This document shows, piece by piece, positions 54,925 through 63,111 of a stretch of DNA of 64,000 nucleotides. Under the pieces are notes generated by a model, which was not told the DNA's origin, ran no database searches, and saw nothing but the letters and a program-made list of their open reading frames with translations. Source of the DNA: an uncultured Paracoccaceae bacterium (lineage in GTDB: Bacteria > Pseudomonadota > Alphaproteobacteria > Rhodobacterales > Rhodobacteraceae); the NCBI GenBank assembly GCA_947494445.1, contig CANLVD010000003.1, positions 62,001 to 126,000 on the forward strand. The letters run 5' to 3'. The position numbers and the translations under genes are program-made. How positions within the stretch are numbered: position 1 is the stretch's first letter; every line of letters starts with the position of its first letter.

Positions 54925-56786
54925 ATCTTGCCACCTTGGGTTTCCAGAGTTTCCAAAGCGCTCATCCACATGGTCTCGGCCCGGTCGAGCCCGTCGACAA
55001 TCTCGGCATGTTTGATCTGCCAGCGTTGCATCTCGGCCTTGGGGGTCTCTTCATAGAATGTCGGATCTGCCAGTTTCTTGTCGAGTTTGGCCAGCATGTC
55101 CTGAAGCTTTTCCACCCGCGCCTCGCAAACACGCACATCCTTGCGCAATGCTGCCAGATCAGGCTTGGGCGCAGACTTTGGCTTTTCACTGTTCTTCAAA
55201 GGCGCAGGCTTGCGCTGCTCGCCACCACGCTCCGTCATCAGCAAACGGCGGTAGGCATCCAGATCATCAGTGTACGGTGTGACACGCCCGCCCTTGACCA
55301 GCCACAACCGGTCGGCCACGCAATCAATCAGATGCGGGTCGTGACTGACAAGAATTACTGCACCTTCATAGTCATTCAGAGCGCGCACAAGTGCTGCCCG
55401 GCTTTCGATGTCCAGATGGTTGGTCGGCTCATCAAGGATGATCAGATGGGGCGCATCGATTGTGGCCAGCAACAGCGACAGGCGGGCTTTTTGCCCACCG
55501 GACAGACGTGCAACCTCATTGGTCACAATGTCAGCCCCCAGACCACCGGCCGCCAGTCGCGCGCGCAGCTTTGCGGGTGTTTCTGTAGGGCGCAGACGGG
55601 CCAGATGTTGCAGGGGTGTCTCATCCAGATGCAGCTCATCAACCTGATGCTGGGCGAAATAGCCAATTCTGAGCTTGGATGAGGCGTGCTTTTGTCCGCC
55701 CATCGTCTTCAGGCGATCCGCCAGAAGCTTTGACAGGGTGGATTTGCCCTGACCATTGGCCCCTAGCAGGGCAATCCGGTCATCCTGATCTATCCGCAGA
55801 TCCAGCTTGTTGAGGATTGCGCGACCTTCATACCCGACTGAGACATCCTCCAGCCTGATGATGGGTGGCGAAAGTTCCTCTGGGGCAGGGAAGTGAAAAC
55901 CGCTGACTGATCCCTCATGATGCACTTCGGTCACCTGCATCCGCTCAAGCGCCTTCAGTCGACTTTGTGCCTGCCGGGCCTTTGACGCCTTGTAGCGGAA
56001 TCGGTCCACATAGGACTGCATATGTGCCCGCGTCGCATCCTGCTTTTTGCGCTCGGCCTGAGCCTGTGCTGCGCGTTCGGCCCGCATCCGCTCGAATGTG
56101 TCGTAATTGCCCGTGTACAGCGTCAATTGCTGGCGATCCAGATGCAGGATTGCACCAACCGAACGGGTCAGAAGCCCCCGGTCATGGGAAATCACAAGGA
56201 CTGTATGAGGATATTTCGCAAGATACCCCTCAAGCCAGAGCGCGCCTTCAAGATCAAGATAGTTGGTCGGCTCATCAAGCAGCAACACATCCGGCTGGGC
56301 AAACAAAACACCTGCCAGCGCCACACGCATGCGCCATCCGCCCGAGAAATCCGCACAAGGTCGCGCCTGTGCTGCTGTATCGAACCCCAGACCCCGCAGG
56401 ATGGATGCAGCGCGGGCTTCCGCCGAATGTGCGCCAATGTCATTCAATCTGGTCTGGATGTCGGCAATGCGCGTTGCGTCCGTGGCTGTCTCGGCCTCCG
56501 CCAGCAGTTCTGCCCGCTCCGTATCTGCTGCCAAAACGGTGGTCAGAAGGCTGTCCTGTGACGCCGGCGCTTCCTGTGCCACCCCGCCGATGCGCGCACC
56601 GCGTGCCAGTTCGATTTCGCCGCCATCCAGTGTCAACTCTCCCCGGATAATCCGGAACAGCGTCGTTTTGCCAGTGCCATTGCGTCCAACAATGCCGACC
56701 TTGTGGCCAGCTGGAATGAAGGCGTTGGCGTCACTGAAAAGCGGCTTGCCTTCCATGGCAAAAGAGATGTTGCGGATGGAGATCAT
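54921..56786 (-). CDS. ABC-F family ATP-binding protein
   Basis: ABC-F proteins are soluble twin-ATPase translation factors that act at the ribosomal E site. The 621-residue protein has Walker A VGRNGTGKTTLFRII, the linker with RKKQDATRAHMQSYVDRFRY, a second Walker A LGANGQGKSTLSKLL, signatures FSGGWRMRVALAG and LSGGQKARLSLLL, and Walker B segments VLLLDEPTNYLD and LIILDEPTNHLD. A lysine-rich C-terminal coiled coil (residues about 530-610) resembles Uup/YheS types. No membrane domain. It is first in a leftward group with marC and the protease. Confidence 0.93.
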   Translation of the reverse strand: MISIRNISFAMEGKPLFSDANAFIPAGHKVGIVGRNGTGKTTLFRIIRGELTLDGGEIELARGARIGGVAQEAPASQDSLLTTVLAADTERAELLAEAETATDATRIADIQTRLNDIGAHSAEARAASILRGLGFDTAAQARPCADFSGGWRMRVALAGVLFAQPDVLLLDEPTNYLDLEGALWLEGYLAKYPHTVLVISHDRGLLTRSVGAILHLDRQQLTLYTGNYDTFERMRAERAAQAQAERKKQDATRAHMQSYVDRFRYKASKARQAQSRLKALERMQVTEVHHEGSVSGFHFPAPEELSPPIIRLEDVSVGYEGRAILNKLDLRIDQDDRIALLGANGQGKSTLSKLLADRLKTMGGQKHASSKLRIGYFAQHQVDELHLDETPLQHLARLRPTETPAKLRARLAAGGLGADIVTNEVARLSGGQKARLSLLLATIDAPHLIILDEPTNHLDIESRAALVRALNDYEGAVILVSHDPHLIDCVADRLWLVKGGRVTPYTDDLDAYRRLLMTERGGEQRKPAPLKNSEKPKSAPKPDLAALRKDVRVCEARVEKLQDMLAKLDKKLADPTFYEETPKAEMQRWQIKHAEIVDGLDRAETMWMSALETLETQGGKI

Positions 56787-56928
56787 GGGTGCGTGTCTAT
56801 CTCAATAGAGCGGCCTGTCAACGCACTCCCAGCATTCCCTCTTTATCCCCTTGCAAAGCCGTGCTAGGGCCGCGCCCAACACTCCCGTTGCGGCGAGAAT
56901 GCCGCCTGATCTTAAGGATATCTGACCC

Positions 56929-57351
56929 ATGGCCATCCAGCGTACCTTTTCCATCATCAAGCCCGATGCAACCAACCGTAACCTGACAGGTGCGATCAAC
57001 GCCAAGTTCGAAGCTGCTGGTCTGCGGATCGTTGCACAGAAGCGCATCCAGTTGACCATGGCACAGGCCGGTGAATTTTATGGCGTCCACAAAGAGCGTC
57101 CCTTCTTTGGCGAGTTGTGCGAATTCATGTGTTCCGCACCGATCGTGGCGCAGGTTTTGGAAGGCGAAGATGCAATTGCCAAGAACCGCGAAGTGATGGG
57201 GGCGACCAACCCTGCAGACGCAGCTGACGGCACGATCCGCAAGGAATATGCGCTGTCCATTGGCGAAAACTCGGTCCACGGCTCCGATGCGCCAGAGACT
57301 GCAGCGGTAGAGATCGCGTTCTTCTTCTCAGGTCTCGAACTGGTCGGCTAA
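56929..57351 (+). CDS. ndk: Nucleoside diphosphate kinase
   Basis: Ndk balances NTP pools by phosphotransfer through a histidine. The 140-residue protein begins [20 protein letters not shown] and has the active-site [12 protein letters not shown] with His117. AAGGAT lies upstream of the ATG. Single gene, divergent from the ABC-F gene, closed by a terminator. Confidence 0.97.
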   Translation: MAIQRTFSIIKPDATNRNLTGAINAKFEAAGLRIVAQKRIQLTMAQAGEFYGVHKERPFFGELCEFMCSAPIVAQVLEGEDAIAKNREVMGATNPADAADGTIRKEYALSIGENSVHGSDAPETAAVEIAFFFSGLELVG

Positions 57352-57371
57352 TCGCTGCCACAGATTGTCTG

Positions 57372-57399
57372 AAAGCCCCGGCAAACACCGGGGCTTTTT
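57372..57399 (+). terminator. Intrinsic terminator after ndk
   Basis: AAAGCCCCGG and CCGGGGCTTT form a 10-bp stem with a CAAACA loop followed by further T, 20 bases after the ndk stop. The A-tract on the other side means it may also stop leftward transcripts from purM-purN-tfoX. Confidence 0.92.
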
Positions 57400-57737
57400 C
57401 ATGTCTTGGGTTCAGGTAAACCCAAAGCATCAAGCGCACGTTCCAGCTCACTTTGAATTCTGGTGTCGGTACCTCTGGCCTTGATTGCGTCAAACCGCTT
57501 GCGCAATTCGGCCTTCTCCTGAGGCTGCAAGTCATTCCACGGTCTGCCCTGAAGACCCATCACCAGCACATAATAAGCGATGAAATGGGGGCGCTCACCG
57601 CCTTCATGAATCAGTTTGGCATATGCCTCGTCGGGGCCAAGGTCCCGGATCTGCTGAGCCGTCGTGATGCCCACTTTGCCAAAAGCCTGCTCCATCGCGG
57701 GCCCTAGGTTGCGGATGGTTGAGACGGCATCGCTCAT
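57399..57737 (-). CDS. TfoX C-terminal-domain protein
   Basis: The 112-residue protein carries the TfoX_C helix-hairpin-helix pattern in its first half: IRNLGPAMEQAFGKVGITTA and LGPDEAYAKLI, then FIAYYVLVMGLQGRPWNDL. The TfoX N-terminal domain is absent, as in many alphaproteobacterial copies. TfoX/Sxy links to competence in gammaproteobacteria, but stand-alone C-domains have no proven role. It is coupled to purN (ATGA) and closes the leftward purM-purN operon. Confidence 0.8.
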   Translation of the reverse strand: MSDAVSTIRNLGPAMEQAFGKVGITTAQQIRDLGPDEAYAKLIHEGGERPHFIAYYVLVMGLQGRPWNDLQPQEKAELRKRFDAIKARGTDTRIQSELERALDALGLPEPKT

Positions 57738-58330
57738 GACAGGATCAGCGGTGTCCGCACACCTGCAACAAAGCGAGCCAGGACCTGCGGATAAAGCTTG
57801 TGCTCTTCAATCAGCACGCGGGCGGCGAGGGTGTCTTCGGTATCGCCCTCCAAAACCGGAACGCGGGCCTGTCCCAAGATCGGACCCGCATCCAGACCTG
57901 CAGTCACCTCATGCACCGTACATCCATGCTCGGTGTCTTTTGCCGCCAGTGATCGGGCGTGGGTGTTGAGGCCGGGGTAAAGCGGCAGGAGCGATGGGTG
58001 TATGTTCAACATCTTGCCCTTCCAGCGTTCTACGAAATCCGTGCCCAGAATGCGCATGAATCCAGCGAGGCAGACCACATCGGGCGTAAACTGCTCCAGA
58101 GTGGTGGTCAATTTGCTTTCAAAATCAGCGCGGTTCGAGAAAGCCCTGTGATCAACGGCAGATGTCGGCACGTCAAGCTGCTCGGCCTTGGCGAGACCAC
58201 CGGCATCAGGTCTGTTGGACAAAACCAGACAGGGAGCAGCAGACATGCCGCCTGCTTGCATTGCCTTCACGAGGGCCACCATATTGGACCCAGAACCCGA
58301 AATCAGCACCGCGACCCGGGCGTCAGCCAT
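57734..58330 (-). CDS. purN: Phosphoribosylglycinamide formyltransferase
   Basis: PurN formylates GAR with 10-formyl-THF in purine synthesis. The 198-residue protein has VAVLISGSGSNMVALV, the catalytic FMRILGTDFVERWKGKMLNI with Asn in the NIHPSLLP stretch, and GCTVHEVTAGLDAGPIL with the active-site Asp and His. The start overlaps the purM stop (TAATG). Confidence 0.96.
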   Translation of the reverse strand: MADARVAVLISGSGSNMVALVKAMQAGGMSAAPCLVLSNRPDAGGLAKAEQLDVPTSAVDHRAFSNRADFESKLTTTLEQFTPDVVCLAGFMRILGTDFVERWKGKMLNIHPSLLPLYPGLNTHARSLAAKDTEHGCTVHEVTAGLDAGPILGQARVPVLEGDTEDTLAARVLIEEHKLYPQVLARFVAGVRTPLILS

Positions 58331-59364
58331 TACAGCGATCCCGTATAGTGGATCCCGTCCCGGGAGGTCACTTGCCCGATCTGAATTGGCGTTATCCCTT
58401 CATCTTCAAAGGCTTCCGTCACATGGCTGACACGCGCAGGCTCAACGATGGCGATCATCCCGATCCCGCAATTGAAAGTCTTGAGCATTTCGTGCTCTTC
58501 CACTCCGCCGGTCTGCCTCAGCCAATTGAAAACACCCGGCAGGGTCCAGGTATCAAATGATATTTCGGCCCCGAGCCCGTCAGGCAAGACCCTCGGCAGG
58601 TTCTCGGTCAGCCCCCCGCCGGTAATATGGGCCAAGCCACGCAATCCGCCGGTCCGCAAGGCCGCCAGTGCCGGGCGCACGTAAAGACGCGTTGGTTCCA
58701 GCAGGTTCGCAGCGAGGCTTCCATCGCCAAAGGGGCAGGGCGCGTCCCAGCCCAAATTGGTTGTCTCAACGATCCGGCGGACCAGTGAATATCCGTTTGA
58801 ATGCACCCCGGACGAGGGCAGGCCAAGCAGTAAATCCCCATCGCGAATGCCTGAGGGCAATCCACCGCCACGTTCCATCGCCCCTACGGCAAATCCTGCC
58901 AGATCGAAATCGCCCGGTGGATACATGCCCGGCATCTCGGCGGTTTCTCCACCAATCAGCGCACAGCCTGATGCCTCACAGGCAGCTGCAATCCCCTCTA
59001 CTACACTGGCTGCATGATCAACAGAGAGTTTGCCTGTCGCAAAATAATCGAGAAAGAACAAAGGCTCCGCGCCCTGACAGATCAGATCATTGACGCACAT
59101 AGCAACCAGATCCTGACCCACACCGGACACATCGCCCGTGTCGATTGCAATGCGCAACTTGGTTCCGACACCATCGGTTGCAGCCACCAGGATCGGGTCG
59201 GCAAAACCTGCATCGCGGAGATCAAAAAGTGCGCCAAACCCTCCAAGTCCGTCCGAGACGCCCGAGCGCCACGTGCGTGCGGCTGCGGGTTTGATCCGGT
59301 CCACAAGCGCATTACCTGCGTCAATATCCACGCCCGCCTCAGCATAGGTCATCTTTGCAGCCAT
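58330..59364 (-). CDS. purM: Phosphoribosylformylglycinamidine cyclo-ligase
   Basis: PurM makes AIR from FGAM with ATP. The 344-residue protein (ATG 59364, RBS AAAGGG region upstream; an ATG 4 codons later is possible) has [61 protein letters not shown] and [15 protein letters not shown], all family signatures. It starts the purM-purN-tfoX operon. An in-frame extension to 59487 enters the repeat element and is not coding. Confidence 0.96.
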   Translation of the reverse strand: MAAKMTYAEAGVDIDAGNALVDRIKPAAARTWRSGVSDGLGGFGALFDLRDAGFADPILVAATDGVGTKLRIAIDTGDVSGVGQDLVAMCVNDLICQGAEPLFFLDYFATGKLSVDHAASVVEGIAAACEASGCALIGGETAEMPGMYPPGDFDLAGFAVGAMERGGGLPSGIRDGDLLLGLPSSGVHSNGYSLVRRIVETTNLGWDAPCPFGDGSLAANLLEPTRLYVRPALAALRTGGLRGLAHITGGGLTENLPRVLPDGLGAEISFDTWTLPGVFNWLRQTGGVEEHEMLKTFNCGIGMIAIVEPARVSHVTEAFEDEGITPIQIGQVTSRDGIHYTGSL

Positions 59365-59438
59365 ATCGCGCCCTTTCCGCCGGTTCGCCTGCTCCTTACA
59401 GCAAGCCAATCCCCTTGAAAATGCAAAGATGGCCCATT

Positions 59439-59498
59439 CACTTCTTGGTCGCAAATATCCCCGCCGGACGCCGCACAACGCGGGCACCGCGTTTTGCG
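59439..59498. repeat. Structured intergenic repeat, copy 2 (conserved head plus hairpin)
   Basis: The head at 59439-59468 matches copy 1 (CACTTCTTGG, AAATATCCCC, CGGA). The hairpin 59472-59498 has arms CGCACAACGCGG and CCGCGTTTTGCG around the same GCA loop, pairing in 11 of 12 positions. The stem differs completely from copy 1 outside the loop-closing bases, while pairing is kept. It lies between purM and the tRNA gene. Confidence 0.65.
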
Positions 59499-59557
59499 CT
59501 TCTGCCAGAGGAATGCCCTTGCTGCCACATGATCGCTGTTCTATTGCTCGGGCAGGC

Positions 59558-59634
59558 GGGCCTGTAGCTCAATTGGTTAGAGCAGAGCGCTCATAACGCT
59601 TTGGTTGGGGGTTCAAGTCCCTCCGGGCCTACCA
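59558..59634 (+). tRNA. tRNA with CAT anticodon, probably tRNA-Ile2 (lysidine-modified)
   Basis: The 77-base cloverleaf starts GGGCCTG, has the D arm GTAGCTCAATTGGTTAGAGC, anticodon loop CTCATAA, T arm GGGGGTTCAAGTCCCTC and encoded 3' CCA. The CAT anticodon fits elongator Met, initiator Met or Ile2. The acceptor stem has C4-G69 and C5-G68, known TilS determinants for tRNA-Ile2, and the variable region resembles E. coli ileX. It lacks the three G-C pairs of initiators beside the anticodon loop. A 1-72 G-U pair is present. Confidence 0.9.
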
Positions 59635-59640
59635 TTCGCC

Positions 59641-60273
59641 TCAAGATGCAGCGTAGGACGCGACGATTTCAACCATTCGGTCCACTGACAGGATCGGTGG
59701 GAGGACCGTCAGGAACTGGCCTTTTGCATCAAGCAGGTAGATGAAGCTGCCATGAGCATAAACCGGCGCACCGCTTGGATCCTCGAACACAACTGACTTC
59801 TCGATCTGAAAGAGATCATAGACCTCCTGCAGTTCCTCAGGTGTTCCGGTGAGGCCTGTGAAATCCTCGTGGTGTTGTTGCAAGGCCGGTCCAAGTATGT
59901 CCAGCGTGTCCCGCTCCGGATCGATCGTCACCATCACGGGTGTGATGTCCACTCCATTGGCTTTTGTGCCATCAGCAACATCAGCCATCAAAGGCAAGGC
60001 CACTGAGCAGATCGCTTCACAATTGGCATAACCGAAGAACAGTAGCTGAAATCGCCCTTCTGGATCGGCCTCAGAGCGAGACGCGCCCGTTTGATCGGTC
60101 AACTCAAACGCACCGCCAAGATCCAGATTGAAGGGCAGCCCGCTTGGAGGCGGCAGAGCCGTGGCGTTTTCATGGGCCTGAGCTTCGGCCTTGTTGGCGT
60201 GATCCACACCATCATGGGCCAGCGCGGGCACACTGAGCGTCAGGCAGGCTGCCAGAAGACCGGCACGCTTCAT
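59641..60273 (-). CDS. SCO1/SenC-family periplasmic copper/thiol protein
   Basis: SCO proteins deliver copper to the CuA site of cytochrome oxidase or act as thiol reductases. The 210-residue protein has a signal peptide (MKRAGLLAACLTLSVPALA), the CxxxC of GYANCEAICSVALP and the third copper ligand His in VYAHGSFIYLLD. A His-containing N-terminal segment (HDGVDHANKAEAQAHEN) could bind additional metal. It is the last of three coupled leftward genes encoding exported proteins. Confidence 0.92.
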   Translation of the reverse strand: MKRAGLLAACLTLSVPALAHDGVDHANKAEAQAHENATALPPPSGLPFNLDLGGAFELTDQTGASRSEADPEGRFQLLFFGYANCEAICSVALPLMADVADGTKANGVDITPVMVTIDPERDTLDILGPALQQHHEDFTGLTGTPEELQEVYDLFQIEKSVVFEDPSGAPVYAHGSFIYLLDAKGQFLTVLPPILSVDRMVEIVASYAAS

Positions 60274-60836
60274 TCAAACCATTCCTTGATGAAAGCTTCG
60301 TCCGTCTCAAGCCCAAGGCCAAGATGTCCTTCACGTGCAATCTCTGCCTTCACACGTGGGTCACGGCGAAACCACGGACCCTTGCCCTTGGCTTCGGGGT
60401 GGGCTGCAGCCCAGTCCTTGGTCCAGCGATTGGCCTTGATCCAGTCGGCATCACCGGATTTTCGGATCTTTTGCACCAGATAGATGTTGGTCGCGTTCAA
60501 ATCCGGATCCTCGATCATCAATCCATCAACCTCGACCAGTTCACCGCAGAACGGCTGTAATTCATTGGCCGCACCGGAGAACGCGGGTTGAGAGTTTTTC
60601 AGCGGTAAAATCATCGCGTCATCCGCACTGCGCACCAACGCCAGCTGGCGTTTCCCGTCACCGCAATTGTCGGGGCAATCACCTGTTAGCAGGCACAAGG
60701 GATCGACGACCGTTGCTTCAAACCGGGCGGGCACTTCGGCGTAAAGGTTCCAGCTTCGCGCTTCCGAGTTGGCCGAGAAATCCTGTGCGACCAACGGGGC
60801 AGCTATCAGACAGGCGATTGCACAAGCGGTTTTCAT
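60270..60836 (-). CDS. Exported protein of unknown function in the SCO1 operon (188 aa)
   Basis: The ATG at 60836 has AAAGGG at good spacing; an ATG at 60851 overlaps the upstream stop but lacks an RBS. A signal peptide (MKTACAIACLIAAPLVAQ) is followed by a domain with DPLCLLTGDCPDNCGDGKRQ, then LPLKNSQPAF, LQPFCGELVEVDGLM and IYLVQKIRKSG. Four cysteines, three in an 8-residue cluster, suggest metal binding or disulfides, and the beta-rich part could be an OB-like fold. The C-terminus is charged and helical. No family recognised. It overlaps the SCO1 start by ATGA. Confidence 0.75.
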   Translation of the reverse strand: MKTACAIACLIAAPLVAQDFSANSEARSWNLYAEVPARFEATVVDPLCLLTGDCPDNCGDGKRQLALVRSADDAMILPLKNSQPAFSGAANELQPFCGELVEVDGLMIEDPDLNATNIYLVQKIRKSGDADWIKANRWTKDWAAAHPEAKGKGPWFRRDPRVKAEIAREGHLGLGLETDEAFIKEWFE

Positions 60837-60847
60837 AATCGGCCCTT

Positions 60848-61306
60848 TCATTTTTTCGGTTCCCGGATCGCCATGCTGGGCACCGGCCCGTAATCCTCGT
60901 GATTGAGCACCTGAATGTCGTCGTCTGCCACGACTTCCGAGACCACGATGTAATTGATCCCGTCGCGCTGGTAGTGCATGCCGTCGGCTGTGATCACATG
61001 GCTGGCGATCGACATTTGAGTGTCGCCACCGTTGGACTGGTCATCATTTTCGATCTTCAGAACCATATAGACCTGACCGTCCTCAGCCAACAGTCCGACG
61101 GGTATGCCGCCTGCCGAACACCAGAGCGCACAGGTGTGATGTGCGGATCCAACAACCGCATCCGGACCACCCATCACGCCAGAGAAATAACACCAGGTGT
61201 CAATCGCTTCTCCCTTGACGGTGATCCGTTTGCCTTCCTCTGCTGCCTGAGCCGTAGGAGAAAATGCAAGAAGTGCCGCAATGGCCATGAGAGGCAGTGA
61301 TCGCAT
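60848..61306 (-). CDS. Exported Cys/His-motif protein of unknown function in the SCO1 operon (152 aa)
   Basis: A signal peptide (MRSLPLMAIAALLAFSPTAQA) precedes a domain with KGEAIDTWCYFSGVMGG, then GSAHHTCALWCSAGGIPVGL and DGQVYMVLKIEND. The arrangement WCY, HH-x-C and W-C gives three Cys and two His in 25 residues, a likely metal, heme or copper site. The rest is beta-rich. I do not recognise the family. It is first of three leftward genes ending with SCO1, so a role in copper handling or oxidase assembly is a reasonable guess. Confidence 0.75.
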   Translation of the reverse strand: MRSLPLMAIAALLAFSPTAQAAEEGKRITVKGEAIDTWCYFSGVMGGPDAVVGSAHHTCALWCSAGGIPVGLLAEDGQVYMVLKIENDDQSNGGDTQMSIASHVITADGMHYQRDGINYIVVSEVVADDDIQVLNHEDYGPVPSMAIREPKK

Positions 61307-61395
61307 GAAAAATCCCTTCTCGAATTTGCCGATAACAACAGCATGGCACAGGTTTGCGAAACGCCTGCCTCAAAAATCCGTGTTGGCGAATTTAC

Positions 61396-62391
61396 TCAGA
61401 AAATCATCTGCGCAATTCTCGGCGCAAAATAGGTGAGCACTCCATCGCAGCCGGCGCGTTTGAACGACATCATGGCCTCAAGAACAACCTTGTCGCCATC
61501 CAGCCATCCCTGTTCGATGGCACCTGCCAGCATCGCGTATTCGCCCGAGACCTGATAGGCGTAGGTCGGTACACCAAACTCGGATTTGACCCGCGCACAG
61601 ATGTCCAGATAGGGCATGCCGGGTTTGACCATCACCATGTCGGCACCCTCGGACAGATCAATGGCCACCTCCCGGATCGCTTCATCGCTGTTGGCGGGAT
61701 CCATCTGATAGGTCTTCTTGTCGCCCTTCAAGGCACCCGACGCGCCGACCGCATCGCGAAACGGACCGTAATAGGCAGAAGCATACTTGGCGGCATAGCT
61801 CAGAATCATCGTATCGGGGAAATCATGGGTTTCCAGCGCCCGGCGGATTACACCAATCCGTCCGTCCATCATGTCAGATGGGCCAAGAATATCAGCGCCC
61901 GCCTCGGCATGACCAAGGGCTTGATTTTCCAATGCCATCAACGTCTCGTCGTTGATGATCACGCCGTCACGCACAATCCCGTCGTGTCCGTCAGAATTAT
62001 AGGGATCAAGTGCCACATCCAGCATCACACCCAGGCCTGGAACGGCCGCCTTGATCGCCCGTGTGGCACGGTTCACCAGATTGTCAGGATTCCATGCTTC
62101 TTCAGCTCCCGGTGTTTTGTCCGAAGCGTCCGTGTAGGGGAAAAGCGCAATGCAGGCGATGCCAAGATCGACCGCTTCCTTTGCCGCCTCAACCGCCAGA
62201 TCGACGGACAGGCGTTCAACCCCGGGCATGGACGCCACCGGTTGCCGCTCCCCTTCACCTGCGCAGATAAAAATCGGCCAGATTAGGTCGGACGCGGACA
62301 ATTGCCGTTCGCTCACAAGATCCCGGATCCACTGCGACTGGCGCAAACGCCGGGGGCGGCTCATCGGGAAGGGGGCTGAGATCGGTGTCAT
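61396..62391 (-). CDS. hemB: Delta-aminolevulinic acid dehydratase (porphobilinogen synthase)
   Basis: HemB joins two ALA molecules to porphobilinogen in heme synthesis. The 331-residue protein starts MTPISAPFPMSRPRRLRQ; a 100-residue upstream extension of the frame is not HemB-like. Visible are the two active-site lysine regions (YAAKYASAYYGPFRDA and MVKPGMPYLD) and DVALDPYNSDGHDGI in the metal region. That segment reads D-x-A-x-D-x-Y rather than the D-x-C-x-C-x-Y-x-x-x-x-x-C zinc site, so it is probably a Mg-dependent type. AGGA lies upstream. Confidence 0.96.
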   Translation of the reverse strand: MTPISAPFPMSRPRRLRQSQWIRDLVSERQLSASDLIWPIFICAGEGERQPVASMPGVERLSVDLAVEAAKEAVDLGIACIALFPYTDASDKTPGAEEAWNPDNLVNRATRAIKAAVPGLGVMLDVALDPYNSDGHDGIVRDGVIINDETLMALENQALGHAEAGADILGPSDMMDGRIGVIRRALETHDFPDTMILSYAAKYASAYYGPFRDAVGASGALKGDKKTYQMDPANSDEAIREVAIDLSEGADMVMVKPGMPYLDICARVKSEFGVPTYAYQVSGEYAMLAGAIEQGWLDGDKVVLEAMMSFKRAGCDGVLTYFAPRIAQMIF

Positions 62392-62554
62392 GTCACGTGG
62401 TCCTGCTTGTCTGCATTGAATTTCTGACATGCGCCGGGTGTCGCGACAATCTCTTTTCGTGCAACTCCTGCCGCCAGACGCTTGAATTGGCGTGGATATC
62501 GGCCCAAAATGCACTTCGGGCCCGCGTGCCCCATATTGCCCCGGAGCCTGCGCC

Positions 62555-63067
62555 TTGTCCCTTTTCGATCTTGTCGAGTTCACCAGTTTCTGGAGCATCT
62601 GGTTCTGGGTCATCGTTGTGGTGTCGTGGTCTGTCACATCGCATTGGACACTGGGCGTGCCCTTCGATCTGATCCTGCAAGCCGATCGCAAGGGCGGCGA
62701 ATGGGTTGATCATTGCGACCGGGTGGCGCGCACCAACATCTTTCGACTGGTCTACTACTTTCGCAACGCGGGCATTGCGCTGATGACACTGGCGGGTTTT
62801 GGCCTCGCTGCCATCGGAACGTTGGGCTTCTATGCAAATATCGAATTTTTCCGCGCCATTTTCGTTCTGTCCATCCCGCATGCAGTGGTTGGTATCTTCA
62901 CCGTACGTCTGGCGTTCATTCTGGACCGTCAGAAACCCGAGCCAGAGGCGCTGCGCAAGGCGCTCAAACGCAGGCGTTTCTGGACCCAGTTCACCGGTTT
63001 GATCGGCATTGCCTTCTGTGCTGGCGTCGCTGTCGTGGAAATGGCCTTTATGATGGGCCTTGTCTGA
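62555..63067 (+). CDS. Integral membrane protein of unknown function (170 aa)
   Basis: A TTG start at 62555 with GGAG at 8 bases upstream was chosen; the frame is open further but N-terminal residues there are not membrane-like. Three to four hydrophobic helices are seen (SFWSIWFWVIVVVSWSV, GIALMTLAGFGLAAIGTLGF, FRAIFVLSIPHAVVGIFTV, and one at the C-terminus), with SHWTLGVPFDLI and ADRKGGEW between. From memory, similar Rhodobacterales proteins are labelled component of SufBCD complex, for which I see no basis here. It lies between hemB (divergent) and mfd. Confidence 0.65.
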   Translation: MSLFDLVEFTSFWSIWFWVIVVVSWSVTSHWTLGVPFDLILQADRKGGEWVDHCDRVARTNIFRLVYYFRNAGIALMTLAGFGLAAIGTLGFYANIEFFRAIFVLSIPHAVVGIFTVRLAFILDRQKPEPEALRKALKRRRFWTQFTGLIGIAFCAGVAVVEMAFMMGLV

Positions 63068-63111
63068 TTGGCCGCTTGAGGGTCCGGTCCGCTTGAGATA
63101 GGTCGCACCGC

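Noticed and set aside
57399-57737. Competence regulator TfoX/Sxy
   Set aside because: Only the C-terminal helix-hairpin-helix domain is present and no competence genes are adjacent, so a regulatory role in DNA uptake is not supported.
62392-62554. FnrL-type (TTGAT-N4-ATCAA) or other redox operator upstream of hemB
   Set aside because: I looked because hemB is oxygen-controlled in some relatives, but no site with this pattern is present in the gap.
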